From Gemmatimonadota bacterium (lineage in GTDB: Bacteria > Gemmatimonadota > Gemmatimonadetes > Gemmatimonadales > GWC2-71-9): DNA of 47,023 nt. The DNA is taken from the NCBI GenBank assembly GCA_003246755.1, contig QKDC01000041.1:1-47023 (forward strand), given 5' to 3'. Shown here in pieces: positions 1 to 8,417 of the stretch (within the stretch, counting starts at the first letter, position 1; each line of letters begins with the position of its first letter). The notes below the pieces were generated by a model that did no database searches, was not told where the DNA came from, and saw nothing but the letters and a program-made list of their open reading frames with translations. The position numbers and the translations under genes are program-made.

Positions 1-723
1 GATTACCGTGTCATCCAACAGAGCGGTGTTCGCGTCTACTACTTCCCACAGGACTCCATAGGCGCCGATCAGGTGCTCACCGGGGCAACGAGGGGACTGG
101 CATTGCTCGAGCGTTGGTTCGGGCCCCTGGCTACGGCTCCCGATCTGGCGGTGATGGAGATCCCCGAGATGTGGGGCTCACAGGCGAGCGTGACGGGTGG
201 GATCATCCAGACAGCCGATGCCTTCCGCGACATCACCCGGATGCCGGCTCTCTATCACGAGTTGACCCATCTCTGGAACGCCCCCGACCGGGACAAGCCA
301 TCGGCACGTTGGAATGAGGGGTTGGCGGCTTTTCTTGCCCAGCGCATGGCGAGAGATCTGGATGGGCGAAATGGCATGGGGGAGAATGTGAAGCGGACGA
401 GCTCCCGACTCCTTGCCCAGGCCTCGAGTGCCCCAGGGGTCACCGAAATACCGTTCATCCGCTATGGAGAGGCAGGCGTGACTGACCTCTCGTACCGTGT
501 TGGATTCCTGATGTTCTACGCGCTTCACCGGGTGATGGGTGAGGAGCAGTTCGACGCGGCGCTCAGGGACTACTATCAGGAACACCGAATTCGGGGTGGC
601 ACCTTCGAGGAGTTCATCGCCAGCCTCGAAGCTCATTCGAGTGTCGACCTGAGCGGCTTCTTCCGTGACTGGGTCTACACGACCGGGTGGTTCGAGAAGC
701 TCCGCAACGGAGAGGGCCCCTAG
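1..723 (+). CDS. M1-like zinc metallopeptidase, C-terminal part (5' end outside window)
   Basis: The frame is open from the first base, so the N-terminal part is missing; 240 residues remain. The sequence shows a gluzincin zinc site: HELTH in YHELTHLWN, followed about 20 residues later by WNEGLAAFL, whose glutamate is the expected third ligand. This matches the M1 aminopeptidase fold, and the helical tail ending in the LSGFFRDWVYTTGWFE segment resembles the end of the M1 catalytic domain. The substrate cannot be told and the location is unknown without the N-terminus. Its TAG overlaps the stop of the convergent minus-strand gene by three bases, so there is no space for a terminator between them. 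The family is well supported, the specific function is not. Confidence 0.8.
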   Translation, partial: DYRVIQQSGVRVYYFPQDSIGADQVLTGATRGLALLERWFGPLATAPDLAVMEIPEMWGSQASVTGGIIQTADAFRDITRMPALYHELTHLWNAPDRDKPSARWNEGLAAFLAQRMARDLDGRNGMGENVKRTSSRLLAQASSAPGVTEIPFIRYGEAGVTDLSYRVGFLMFYALHRVMGEEQFDAALRDYYQEHRIRGGTFEEFIASLEAHSSVDLSGFFRDWVYTTGWFEKLRNGEGP

Positions 724-1658
724 GAACTCGGCAGTCGGGGTTCGATCAGCCACCCCGGGAAGTAGGAACAACACGACATCACATGGGTGATGGCGTCCGT
801 GTCGTAGTGGTCCCCCGAACGATGGGTCTCGAAGAACGCGTTGACCCGCCGCACACGATCAGGCCACATCCCCACGGACTGCAACCCGATGGACACGCCG
901 TAATTCGTGAACGCGAAGACGGAGTCCGGCTCGCGCAGATCGCGTGCGAAGTACCCCGTCTCCCTCCACAACCGACCGAGCGTCTGGAGTGAACGATCCC
1001 GCATCCTGACGGCCCAAGGCTCTTCGGGATGAAAGTGGGTGAACCACAACATCATGCCGAGCCCCAGATCCTGCGTCACCGAGAGGCCCCAGTAGCTCTT
1101 TTCGATCAACCCACGCATCTCGTCTATCTCACGCTCCAGGACATCCGGATCGAGAAAGCGATAGACGACGTAGCCGTGGAAGGGGTCGAGCCCACCCCAC
1201 CCTGACATGGCGTCCGGCACGCTCAGGTCCTCACGCATCTTCCAGACGACGCCGAACCCCGGCTTCACGAAGGACCGGTGGACGTCCTTGATCAACCGTA
1301 TCGCCATCTCGTGGAACTGAGGCCGAACCTCACCCAGCACACCGAGCGCGTACATCCACATCGCGAGATAGTGGTAGTACTGCCCGAAGCGATCGGGCGC
1401 TTCCCCTATCCGCAGCCCTCGTGGCCTCCCCAGCACGCGGTATACCTCACCGACCAAGTGTTCGGCCTCGTCCAGGTACTCGGTATTGTGGGTTTCGTGA
1501 TAGAGCGACACCAGGAGCACCACTCCATACGCATCGGTCCAGAGATATCGCATGCCGTTAGGCCAGATGCGCTCCCGCTCCATCCAGTCGAGCTTCTCGA
1601 GCACCGTTGACAGCGCGGTTGCTTTCGAGACACCCGAAACGTGGGTAGTCATCATCAC
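720..1658 (-). CDS. Conserved hypothetical protein, possible alpha/alpha-toroid fold
   Basis: A protein of 312 residues with no family that I recognise. It is rich in Trp, Tyr, His and Met, has no signal peptide or membrane segment, and shows recurring helical blocks with aromatic patches (RFGQYYHYLAMWMYALG, SGWGGLDPFHGYVVYRF, LGLGMMLWFTHFHPEEPW). That pattern recalls alpha/alpha-barrel proteins such as glycoside hydrolases or epimerases, but no catalytic motif can be assigned. The start is GTG, which overlaps the TGA of the upstream methyltransferase-esterase fusion as GTGA; two ATG codons follow at once and could serve instead. Coupling to the fusion gene suggests the two act together. Its stop overlaps that of the convergent peptidase gene. 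Confidence 0.75.
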   Translation of the reverse strand: MMMTTHVSGVSKATALSTVLEKLDWMERERIWPNGMRYLWTDAYGVVLLVSLYHETHNTEYLDEAEHLVGEVYRVLGRPRGLRIGEAPDRFGQYYHYLAMWMYALGVLGEVRPQFHEMAIRLIKDVHRSFVKPGFGVVWKMREDLSVPDAMSGWGGLDPFHGYVVYRFLDPDVLEREIDEMRGLIEKSYWGLSVTQDLGLGMMLWFTHFHPEEPWAVRMRDRSLQTLGRLWRETGYFARDLREPDSVFAFTNYGVSIGLQSVGMWPDRVRRVNAFFETHRSGDHYDTDAITHVMSCCSYFPGWLIEPRLPSS

Positions 1659-3643
1659 ACTCCGAAGGGATAGGTCTCGGGCACACCGATCAGATGCGGC
1701 GCCGCGAGCGGGGTCACTGCTCTGGTCTCGTCGAACCAGACGTACTCGTCGAATTGATGAGGCAGTAAAGCCTGGAAGTAGTGACTCTGTAGCTCGGTCT
1801 CGGGCCGATAGATGACGCCAATCGCCCGCTCCAGTCTCGGCGCCTCCAACTCCGCTCGTATTTCCGGCCGGACAGGCTCCCGGAGATGGAGGATTCCCGC
1901 TTCTACTCCGGTCTCCTGAAAGAGTCGCTCGTAGCTCTCGGGATGCGCGGGTCTCACCCGCATCACTTCCATCGCCTCGCCCCAGTCTCGCGCGGCCGCC
2001 ACCGTACCTCGATCGGTGCCGAAACCCACGAGAAAAGCATCATTCCCAAACCGCTCCCGACTCAGCTGCCCCACGTTGTGCTCGCCACGGGCACCCATCT
2101 CGGTCGCCGCGGCGTTGCCGACATGGGAGTTGTGCTCCCAAACGACCGCTTTGGCCTCGGGGCCGCGTGCATTGAGCAGGGTAGTGAGCGTGTCGAACAT
2201 GTGGCTGTCTCTGAGGTTCCAGGACTCCACCGATCCGTAGTACATGATGCGGTAATAGCGCTCGGCGTTGGCTACGATCCGCGCGTTCTGGGCGGCGTCC
2301 AGGAAACGCTCGCCGTCGCGGCTCGAGTACTCCACTCGTTGTTCGAGGATCCTCTTGAGGATTCCCACCACCTCCTGCTCGCAGCCCCGATACTTCCCAG
2401 TGATCACCGCCTTGCCGTAGACCGCGGGTTCCTGCTCCCAGGGAGAGAGGCAGCCATATCGATGCCTGGCGATGCGCGCCGCTTCCGGGTCGACCCGGTC
2501 GAGGAAAGCGAGCACCTCGTGGATCGAGCGGTAGAGGCTGTAGAGGTCGAGCCCGTAGAACGCGGCCCGATCGTCGGGCTCCCGCACCTCGTTATGCACC
2601 CGGAGCCAGTCCACGAACTCCTGTACTTCGAGGTTCCGCCACATCCAGGTCGGGAACCGGGCAAAAGAGGGTTGGTTCCCTGCCCCATCGGAGATCCCGC
2701 GCACGTGGCGGTCAATCGTGGCGGCATCGGGCCAGTCAGCCTCAACGGCAACGATCCGGAAACCCTTGCGCTCGATCAAGGCACGGGTGATGTGGGCCCG
2801 CATGCGGTAGAACTCCGACGTGCCGTGTGTGGCCTCGCCAAGCAGGACGACACGGGCGTCGCCGATCCGCTCGAGAAGGGCGCCCGTGTCGGCGGTCGAG
2901 ATGTCGGAAAAGGGATGGATGGTCTCACGCAGCAATTCGACAACGCTCGCCGATCTGCTCCTCGGTGGGACCGTTGGTGCGACTCCGGCTTCCGCGTCGG
3001 TCCACCCCGCTGCGCCGACGAGCGGTACGAAGCGAACGCCACCCAGATCGGTCCGGCGCATCTTCCTAGGGGCGATCTTGGTCTCCCGAATCAGCTTTTG
3101 TTCTCGGGGGGTGGGACCGATGGGAATGACGAGCCGCCCACCGACCTTAAGTTGGTCGCGCAGCGCCGGCGGAACGTCGGGGCCACCAGCGGCGGTGACC
3201 ACGGCGTCATAGGGAGCGTGCTCGGGCCAGCCGAGCGTACCATCGCCGTGCAGTACGTGAACATTATCGATCCCCATCTCGGCGAAGCGCGCGCGAGCCA
3301 GCTCTGCCAGCTCCGCGTGTCGTTCGACGGAGTACACCTCCCCGGCGATACGAGCGAGCACCGCGGCTGCGTACCCGGAGCCGGTGCCGATGTCGAGGAC
3401 CCGCTCGCCCCCCTCGAGTTCCAGACGCTCGATCATCTCCGCCACGATGAACGGCTGGGAGATCGTTTGGCCGGCTTCGATCGGCAGGGGGGAGTCCTCG
3501 TAGGCGAACTCCTGGAGCCCCTCGGGAACGAAGGCCTCGCGCGGAACTTCCCGCATGGCGGCCAGAACCCTGGGATCCCGGACGCCTCGCGCTTCGATCT
3601 GGCGGTGCACCATGCGGTGGCGTGCAGTCGCAAAGTCCAACAT
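1655..3643 (-). CDS. Protein-L-isoaspartate O-methyltransferase fused to erythromycin-esterase-like domain
   Basis: A two-domain protein of 662 residues. Residues 1-212 are a full PCMT domain: the substrate loop QTISQPFIVAEM at about 59-70 and the SAM-binding loop DIGTGSG at 84-90. PCMT methylates isoaspartyl residues in aged proteins to start their repair. After a linker rich in Ala, Pro and Ser, residues from about 235 form an erythromycin-esterase (EreA/EreB-like) domain with GEATHGTSEF at 269-278, then VEADWPDA. Ere enzymes hydrolyse macrolide lactones, but most chromosomal homologues have no known substrate, so antibiotic resistance should not be assumed. The ATG has no clear ribosome site. 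The stop is coupled (GTGA) to the downstream unknown gene. There is no frameshift at the joint, so the fusion is genuine in this sequence. Confidence 0.9.
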   Translation of the reverse strand: MLDFATARHRMVHRQIEARGVRDPRVLAAMREVPREAFVPEGLQEFAYEDSPLPIEAGQTISQPFIVAEMIERLELEGGERVLDIGTGSGYAAAVLARIAGEVYSVERHAELAELARARFAEMGIDNVHVLHGDGTLGWPEHAPYDAVVTAAGGPDVPPALRDQLKVGGRLVIPIGPTPREQKLIRETKIAPRKMRRTDLGGVRFVPLVGAAGWTDAEAGVAPTVPPRSRSASVVELLRETIHPFSDISTADTGALLERIGDARVVLLGEATHGTSEFYRMRAHITRALIERKGFRIVAVEADWPDAATIDRHVRGISDGAGNQPSFARFPTWMWRNLEVQEFVDWLRVHNEVREPDDRAAFYGLDLYSLYRSIHEVLAFLDRVDPEAARIARHRYGCLSPWEQEPAVYGKAVITGKYRGCEQEVVGILKRILEQRVEYSSRDGERFLDAAQNARIVANAERYYRIMYYGSVESWNLRDSHMFDTLTTLLNARGPEAKAVVWEHNSHVGNAAATEMGARGEHNVGQLSRERFGNDAFLVGFGTDRGTVAAARDWGEAMEVMRVRPAHPESYERLFQETGVEAGILHLREPVRPEIRAELEAPRLERAIGVIYRPETELQSHYFQALLPHQFDEYVWFDETRAVTPLAAPHLIGVPETYPFGV

Positions 3644-3749
3644 CAGTTGTAAGGTGGGACGGAGGGCCTGAAGGGTGGCTGAATGGGGTCTGAGAGCTCC
3701 GAAAAGAAATCTTTAGGAAGCCTCGAGCTCCTCGGCCCCGGTTGGGGTG

Positions 3750-4130
3750 CTAGGCGTCCTGCCCCTGCGCGGTATGCCACCACTCGCGCAAAACCTCGCA
3801 ACGGCCGTCGGCCGCGAAATCGAGGATCAGAACCCCATCGAGTTCAACATGTTCTCCCGAGGGTACTCGCACAAACCTCGCATGCCAGTGCGCAACCCCG
3901 ACCGGCCCCACGACCGCGACCGGCCGATGGGTGAACTGAATCTCGCGCTGAGCGCCTGTCGTCTCAGTCCAGTAGCGTCGCACTCCCTCCGACCCTCGAA
4001 ACGGTGGATCGAATGGGCTCTCATGGTATTCGACATCCGGCGTAAACAGAGCAACCGCGGCCTTGGTGTCACGGGCCTCCCAGGCGCGGCCATAAGCGTC
4101 GAGCCATGCGGTGAATCGCTCTTCAGTCAT
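3750..4130 (-). CDS. SnoaL-like / NTF2-fold protein
   Basis: A protein of 126 residues with the cone-shaped NTF2 fold pattern: an N-terminal helix pair (ERFTAWLDAYGRAWEARDTKAAVALF), then TPDVEYHESPFDPPFRG, and a C-terminal sheet ending in REWWHTAQ. Members of the SnoaL-like group bind or transform small molecules, or act as scaffolds; sequence alone does not say which. The start was set at the ATG at 4130 because it follows a GGAGAGG ribosome site; the frame also contains an upstream start at 4151. It lies 30 bases after a membrane-protein gene and about 100 bases before the methyltransferase-esterase fusion, on the same strand. Function unknown. Confidence 0.8.
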   Translation of the reverse strand: MTEERFTAWLDAYGRAWEARDTKAAVALFTPDVEYHESPFDPPFRGSEGVRRYWTETTGAQREIQFTHRPVAVVGPVGVAHWHARFVRVPSGEHVELDGVLILDFAADGRCEVLREWWHTAQGQDA

Positions 4131-4160
4131 GATTCCCTCTCCGCCAGTCATCTGCAGGGT

Positions 4161-4604
4161 CTATGACAACACCCACATCAGCACGATGATGTAGAACATG
4201 CCCGTCGCAGTCACCTCGGCCGCCACGTACTGACGTTGGGCCCGGAGAAACTCGGGTGAGGCTGCCTCTCCCGCCGCCGATGCCAGCTTCCGGAACCTGG
4301 GTTCAAAGACGTTGTCGATGAGTGGACCGAGAACCCACAGCGCCCCTACCAGAATGAGTTTGAACGCCAGCACCGTCGTGATCGAGAGTCCAAGCAGGAT
4401 CCAGCCAATGCCCGACAAGGTCAGCAGAATCAGCCCCAACACGATGAATCGTGTGATCGGTCTGGTGATCTGGAGGTAATGCGGGGTGAACTCACGATCG
4501 GCCCGGGACCTGAGGAGCAGCGCGAGTTTTGCGGTGGCACAGCCGAGTCCGAGTGCCAGGCCGATCAGATGGGCCACCAAAAGGATCGAGCGGAGAGTGA
4601 CCAT
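4161..4604 (-). CDS. Small integral membrane protein (about four helices)
   Basis: A hydrophobic protein of 147 residues with about four predicted membrane helices: residues 4-28 (LRSILLVAHLIGLALGLGCATAK region), about 50-70, about 74-95 and the C-terminal segment ending IIVLMWVLS. A charged loop of about 30 residues separates helices three and four. No motif identifies a function; the layout resembles uncharacterised DUF2269-type membrane proteins, a weak comparison. The ATG is preceded by TGAGGA at normal spacing. It sits 21 bases after the CPBP protease gene and 30 bases before the SnoaL-like gene, so all are probably co-transcribed. Confidence 0.75.
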   Translation of the reverse strand: MVTLRSILLVAHLIGLALGLGCATAKLALLLRSRADREFTPHYLQITRPITRFIVLGLILLTLSGIGWILLGLSITTVLAFKLILVGALWVLGPLIDNVFEPRFRKLASAAGEAASPEFLRAQRQYVAAEVTATGMFYIIVLMWVLS

Positions 4605-4625
4605 CGTATCCTCAACATGGTTGTG

Positions 4626-5501
4626 TCAGGAAGTCGTCAGGGTGCCGCTTCCTTCATGGTAAAGGAATTCGGTGACGGCATCACCCTCGAACATGACCAT
4701 CTTCCCGTGCCTGGCCAAGTAGCGGGGGCCCACCAGGACGAGAATCACCAGTCCCCAGATCGTAATGAGCACTCCCGCCGAGTTGACCAACGCCTGCGTG
4801 GAAAGGTCCGAGGTGAACGCGACATCGACCGTCGCATGAAACAGCGCCACAACGAGCAGGCTACCCTTGCTTTCGTTATAGAGCCAAGTGAGCAGGATTG
4901 CACCGGTCAGCAGGCTGAAGAACCAGCCGGCGATGCCGGCCGCATTCATGCTCACATAGCCAGGGCGATAGAGGAAGAGCGGGGTGTGCCAGAACGCCCA
5001 TCCCACAGTAAGCAAGAGTGTGGCGCCAAGGGCAGAGTGGCGAGACTGCAGCCGCGGAAGCGCGAACCCCCGCCAACCCACCTCTTCACCGTACCCGAAC
5101 GAGACGATGTTGTAGATCAGGAAGCCGACCGCGGTGAACTGAGGGAATTCGCGGGAGATGCCCACCCCCGAAAGCGACACGTTCTCGGTGCCCATCAGGA
5201 AGGCACCTGCGAGTGCAAGCGCGAGGAGAACAAATGGGCCGAAAAGGGCGACAGCCACCCAGCGGAGCCGTCCACGCCAGAGGATCATGCGGTGCAGAAG
5301 GTCGCGGGGGCCAGCCCGGCCCGTTTCCTGTGCGGAAACGAGGAACGCCGCCGCTATGGGCCCCGCCGCCCCGAGGGCGTGGTGGAACGGCAACACCGGT
5401 AGCCCTTCCACACCGAACGCAGGGAGCCAGAGTGGCGCCCAAAGCAGCCAGGAAATACCGTATGCGATGGCGAAGAAGCTCGCGAGCGGGTGGCGACTCA
5501 C
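4626..5501 (-). CDS. CPBP-family intramembrane metalloprotease
   Basis: A multi-pass membrane protein of 291 residues with the signature motifs of the CPBP (CAAX protease and bacteriocin-processing; Abi/Rce1) family: EEVGWRGFALP starting at Glu139, FWHTPLF with His172, and FHATVD with His222. In Rce1-like proteases the glutamates and histidines lie within the membrane and form the active site. Bacterial members process or secrete peptides, give immunity to bacteriocins, or have unknown substrates; none is identifiable here. The start is GTG, preceded by a GAGGTG ribosome site. It lies 12 bases after the upstream membrane-protein gene and 21 before the next, suggesting an operon of membrane proteins. 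Confidence 0.9.
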   Translation of the reverse strand: MSRHPLASFFAIAYGISWLLWAPLWLPAFGVEGLPVLPFHHALGAAGPIAAAFLVSAQETGRAGPRDLLHRMILWRGRLRWVAVALFGPFVLLALALAGAFLMGTENVSLSGVGISREFPQFTAVGFLIYNIVSFGYGEEVGWRGFALPRLQSRHSALGATLLLTVGWAFWHTPLFLYRPGYVSMNAAGIAGWFFSLLTGAILLTWLYNESKGSLLVVALFHATVDVAFTSDLSTQALVNSAGVLITIWGLVILVLVGPRYLARHGKMVMFEGDAVTEFLYHEGSGTLTTS

Positions 5502-5513
5502 GACGATGGCACC

Positions 5514-5891
5514 TCAAACACTCCGTGGACCTGGGGCCCTCCCTGCGGTACGTCCCACCAGGTAGCTCACCACCAGAATCGACGCAAAGGGAACCCACGT
5601 GCCGATCAGGCTCCGGAACATTGCGTAGCTTCGCTCGAACACCGGCGCCACGACGAGGGCGTCCAACACGACGACGATCGCCAACATCGCGAGCGCGGTC
5701 GCGCCGGCCGATGCGTCAGGATACTTGCGGAAGTAGTTCCAAGTCAGAATCCCAAACGCCAGGGGAGCCACGACGGCGTGTGCCACGAGGGTGGCATTCA
5801 TTGAGACCAGCTGTCGGCCAAACCCAACGGTAGCACCACAGATTGCCCATCCAATCACGCCCCGCACCACCAGGCCGAAGTACCTGCTCAT
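5514..5891 (-). CDS. Small integral membrane protein, unknown function
   Basis: A protein of 125 residues with about four hydrophobic helices (roughly 6-24, 32-50, 63-82 and 95-113) and a short basic tail. No family is recognised. It appears to be the first gene of the minus-strand group running through the CPBP protease toward the methyltransferase-esterase fusion, because about 275 bases without a gene lie upstream. No convincing promoter was found there. The ATG start is supported by reading-frame fit and by an AAAAGGGA stretch slightly farther upstream than ideal. Confidence 0.7.
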   Translation of the reverse strand: MSRYFGLVVRGVIGWAICGATVGFGRQLVSMNATLVAHAVVAPLAFGILTWNYFRKYPDASAGATALAMLAIVVVLDALVVAPVFERSYAMFRSLIGTWVPFASILVVSYLVGRTAGRAPGPRSV

Positions 5892-6167
5892 CCGTCAGAT
5901 CCCTTTTGGACTGCCGAGCTTCTACGTCATGGATTCCCGTGTGCAAGGTGAGTTTGGAAACCTGAAGGCGAGTTGAACGCTGTCTGAAGTCTCCTGAAAG
6001 GGATCACCGCCTGTCTTCAACACGGCTCTTCGCCGGAACCCCGTACTAACCCGTGCGCAGCAGGTTGCCGAGGTCCGACGAACTCTCTCCGGGCCGGCCA
6101 CATCCCAGGGTTGAGAGCCCTCAGGCCGAGGCGGCTCGTCGTGGTGCAGGCCGTTCGGGAACCCCGG
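5892..6167. other. Intergenic region, no gene seen
   Basis: About 275 bases between the small membrane-protein gene and the end of the serine-hydrolase-like gene, both on the minus strand. Short frames exist on both strands, but none has a recognisable product or a good ribosome site. It should hold the promoter of the membrane-protein operon; only weak -35/-10-like matches (TTGCAC...TAGAAG) are visible. No strong terminator hairpin with a T run was found. Confidence 0.5.
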
Positions 6168-7646
6168 CTATCGGCGCGGGACCGCGACCAGGCCGGTTCT
6201 CGAGACCAGCCGAACCACCCGGTCGCCGTCCCAATCGACTCGGAGCACCCGTTCGTTGTCACCGTCGACCAGTGTGGTTTGGGCGATGGGGATCAGATCC
6301 CCACCCAGGATCTCCTTGCTTGCCAATCGCAGGAAGCCCTCATCAGTCCAGGTCAAGGTGAAGGTGGCCGGCGTTCCCTCAACGGTATAGGTCGTAGCGA
6401 TCGACGCTCGCCGCGCGGGGGAGAGGGTCACGAGCGGGACCATGTTGACGGGGAATCCCTCCCAGCCATACTCGGTGGCGAGTGCCCGGAAGATCTCATT
6501 GATCAGGGGGAAACCACCACCTCCGTTGGTCATGATCACTGCACCCGCACCATGTTCGAGGAAGCCGACAGCCAACACACGGTAGCCCGCACTGGCACCG
6601 GTGTTCCTGAAGATGCGCATCGGTGGCGCAGGCGGCGCAGGGTGAGGGATCACAACACCCAGGCCGAAGTCGTTCATGACCGGAGTCAGCATCGTCTCGG
6701 TCGTCGTCTGCGAAAGAAGTCGTGATGATTCGCCACGCAGCGAGTTCTGGATCTCGATGAAGAGCAGCGCCAAGTCAGACGGTGTGCTCCACAACCCGGC
6801 GGCCGCCAGTTCGGGGTAAATGCGCCAGCCTCCCGGCGCGACGGCGCCACTGAAATCGTGCCCACTGGCCGCTTCGCCCCACCGGGCCTCCGGCGGCGGC
6901 AGGTAGCTGCTATTGGTCATCCCGAGGGGACGAAATACCACTGAGTCCATGAGGGCGGCGAACGGCGTGTGAGTGACGTCTTCCATCGCCTGCTGCATCA
7001 CCAGGTAGCCCCCACCGGAGTAGCGCCACACTGTGCCGGGAGTCATGTCGACCGTCACCGGCGGGGTACTCCCCTCGCCCCGGAGCACGCCGAGGGTGGT
7101 CGGCACCTTCTCACTCCGCGGGTAACCCCCAAAAGAGCCGACCGAGAGGCCGGCGGTGTGCGAGGCGATCCGCCTCAGGGTGACGGTCGAGTCGAAGTCG
7201 TGTGCCGGGAGCTGCCACGAGGTGAGCGCTGTGTTGATGTCAGCGTCGAGATCGAGACGACCGGCCTCGACCAGCGCGAGCATCGCGGCCGATACCGGAG
7301 CGGCGACCGAGCCGGCCTGAAAGAGGGTGGTCGGGGTGACGGGGGTGCCTTTCGCCGCATCGGCCACACCGTAGCCCTTGGCCCACACTATGCGACCGCT
7401 GTCGAAAACTGCGATGCTCACCCCTGGGACACCGTAGCGGGTCATGCGGTCTTGGATGGTGGCCGTAGGCACCGGACGGCCGATGACAGCAACCGCTGGG
7501 TGAAGGTTGTGCTCGATCCTGGTTACTCTGGCGGCCTGATCGGCGGGGACCTGCGCGCGGAGCAGCAGTGGAAACCCGACGGCAATGAGCACGGTGACAA
7601 AGCGACGCAAGATATTTCTTCTCCTGAAGAGATTCGAACCACACAT
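6168..7646 (-). CDS. Exported serine-hydrolase-like protein (beta-lactamase class C fold) lacking the SxxK lysine
   Basis: A protein of 492 residues with an N-terminal signal peptide (FVTVLIAVGFPLLLRAQ) and a class C beta-lactamase/serine-hydrolase domain: RYGVPGVSIAVFDSGRIVWAKGYG, then the region of the nucleophile, GSVAAPVSA, then GRLDLDADIN and the tyrosine motif YSGGGY. The nucleophile motif SxxK reads S113-V-A-A116, so the general-base lysine is replaced by alanine. The HxG-type motif near RNTGASAGY is also atypical. A C-terminal beta domain of about 100 residues follows. It may be a non-catalytic binding protein or use another base. A TTG at 7610, ten bases after AGGAG, would give a shorter and cleaner signal peptide and is a credible alternative start. 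Confidence 0.85.
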   Translation of the reverse strand: MCGSNLFRRRNILRRFVTVLIAVGFPLLLRAQVPADQAARVTRIEHNLHPAVAVIGRPVPTATIQDRMTRYGVPGVSIAVFDSGRIVWAKGYGVADAAKGTPVTPTTLFQAGSVAAPVSAAMLALVEAGRLDLDADINTALTSWQLPAHDFDSTVTLRRIASHTAGLSVGSFGGYPRSEKVPTTLGVLRGEGSTPPVTVDMTPGTVWRYSGGGYLVMQQAMEDVTHTPFAALMDSVVFRPLGMTNSSYLPPPEARWGEAASGHDFSGAVAPGGWRIYPELAAAGLWSTPSDLALLFIEIQNSLRGESSRLLSQTTTETMLTPVMNDFGLGVVIPHPAPPAPPMRIFRNTGASAGYRVLAVGFLEHGAGAVIMTNGGGGFPLINEIFRALATEYGWEGFPVNMVPLVTLSPARRASIATTYTVEGTPATFTLTWTDEGFLRLASKEILGGDLIPIAQTTLVDGDNERVLRVDWDGDRVVRLVSRTGLVAVPRR

Positions 7647-7769
7647 GACCTGCTCTCAACCCAGTTGAACCATAACCCAGCCGAGATCATCAGCGCGAGA
7701 CGCGGTACACTTCCATCGTCCAATAGTCCCGGATCGAAGTCCTTCCACGGCGTCCCGGGTCACGGAGGG
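7647..7769. other. Upstream region of the serine-hydrolase-like gene
   Basis: About 120 bases ahead of the minus-strand serine-hydrolase-like gene, expected to hold its promoter. No convincing -35/-10 pair was found. The tannase relic begins just beyond it. Confidence 0.35.
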
Positions 7770-7914
7770 ATCACCCTGGCCGCTGGAATCGGGTGCGAAC
7801 TCCGCCAGACTTGCGAACACAGGGGGGGGTGTAGCTTCGGATTGCGGACCCGTTGCCGAGTACAAGGGTGGGGATACGAATCAGGCGGACAGTTTCGTGT
7901 GTCGCGTGCCCTGA
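7770..7914 (+). pseudogene. Tannase-gene relic: leader joined directly to the last 20 codons
   Basis: Bases 7831-7851 are identical to 9398-9418 in the leader of the intact tannase gene, and the 50 bases before them, including a run of eight G, also align (matching ATCGGGTG, ACTTGCG and GCAG/ACAG-G8 blocks). Immediately after this block, 7852-7914 encode VAEYKGGDTN-QADSFVCRVP and TGA, almost the same as the tannase C-terminus VAEYRGGDTN-HADNFVCRVPGEP. The leader and tail are joined after GGACCC, so almost the entire coding region has been lost in one internal deletion. It cannot be expressed as an enzyme. Origin as a duplicated or ancestral tannase gene is inference; the sequence matches are direct. 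Confidence 0.8.
7821..7851 (+). repeat. Direct repeat, copy 1 (G8 tract plus 21-base identity)
   Basis: Copy in the tannase relic; the partner is at 9387-9418. Both contain a run of eight G followed, after one or two bases, by an identical 21-base block starting GTAGCTTCGG. The shared part extends less perfectly to the left. Confidence 0.85.
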
Positions 7915-8013
7915 GAGCCACGAACTCCATCTCTCCGCGCGGCGGTACGAGTGGCACACTCGACAGGAAAATGACGTAAGCATCGTTCTGCCGATGACCA
8001 AAGTCGCCGGTTG

Positions 8014-8400
8014 CTAGCGAGGCGTGGAGTCAGGCCTCCATCTCCGACGCGGCCACCGTGCAACCAACACGATGCCGACAAGGACCATGTTGATCACTGG
8101 ATCGACACGGGATAGGTCCGTCTCATTCGTGGTTACTGTGTAAAGGGCGCCGAGCATCACGGCCATCAGCACAGCGGCCGCAAAATGAGCGAGTCTGGGG
8201 ACGAGCAGCAGTGCGGCTCCCCCAAGCTCTATGACGCCAATGACTGTGGCAAACCACGGGGTGAATCCCCATCGCTGAAACCAGTGCTGCCAGCCCGCTG
8301 CGTCCGCGAATTTGCCGTACCCAGCTTTCGCGAACGTGAGTGAGGCCAAGACCGTGACCAGCCAGAGAAGGGCGAGTCCGACGACACGCATGGCCTTCAT
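8014..8400 (-). CDS. DoxX-family membrane protein
   Basis: A protein of 128 residues with four membrane helices in the DoxX arrangement: a first helix (VVGLALLWLVTVLASLTF) followed by AKAGYGKFADAAGWQHWFQRWG, then FATVIGVIELGGAALLLVPR and two further helices, with a basic tail. DoxX proteins are linked to quinone or thiosulfate oxidation and redox stress in some bacteria, but most are uncharacterised. The ATG at 8400 is chosen because GAAAGG lies six bases upstream; the frame could extend to a GTG at 8421. It follows closely after another membrane-protein gene, likely as an operon. Confidence 0.85.
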   Translation of the reverse strand: MKAMRVVGLALLWLVTVLASLTFAKAGYGKFADAAGWQHWFQRWGFTPWFATVIGVIELGGAALLLVPRLAHFAAAVLMAVMLGALYTVTTNETDLSRVDPVINMVLVGIVLVARWPRRRWRPDSTPR

Positions 8401-8417
8401 GGTGTTCCTTTCATCGA

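Noticed and set aside
1886-3652. Long open frame of 588 codons on the plus strand
   Set aside because: It is antisense to the methyltransferase-esterase fusion, has no family motif and is explained by GC-rich codon bias of the real gene.
6969-7979. Plus-strand open frame running over the serine-hydrolase gene and the tannase relic
   Set aside because: No recognisable protein; it is mostly antisense to a real gene and does not use the frame of the relic's C-terminal tail.
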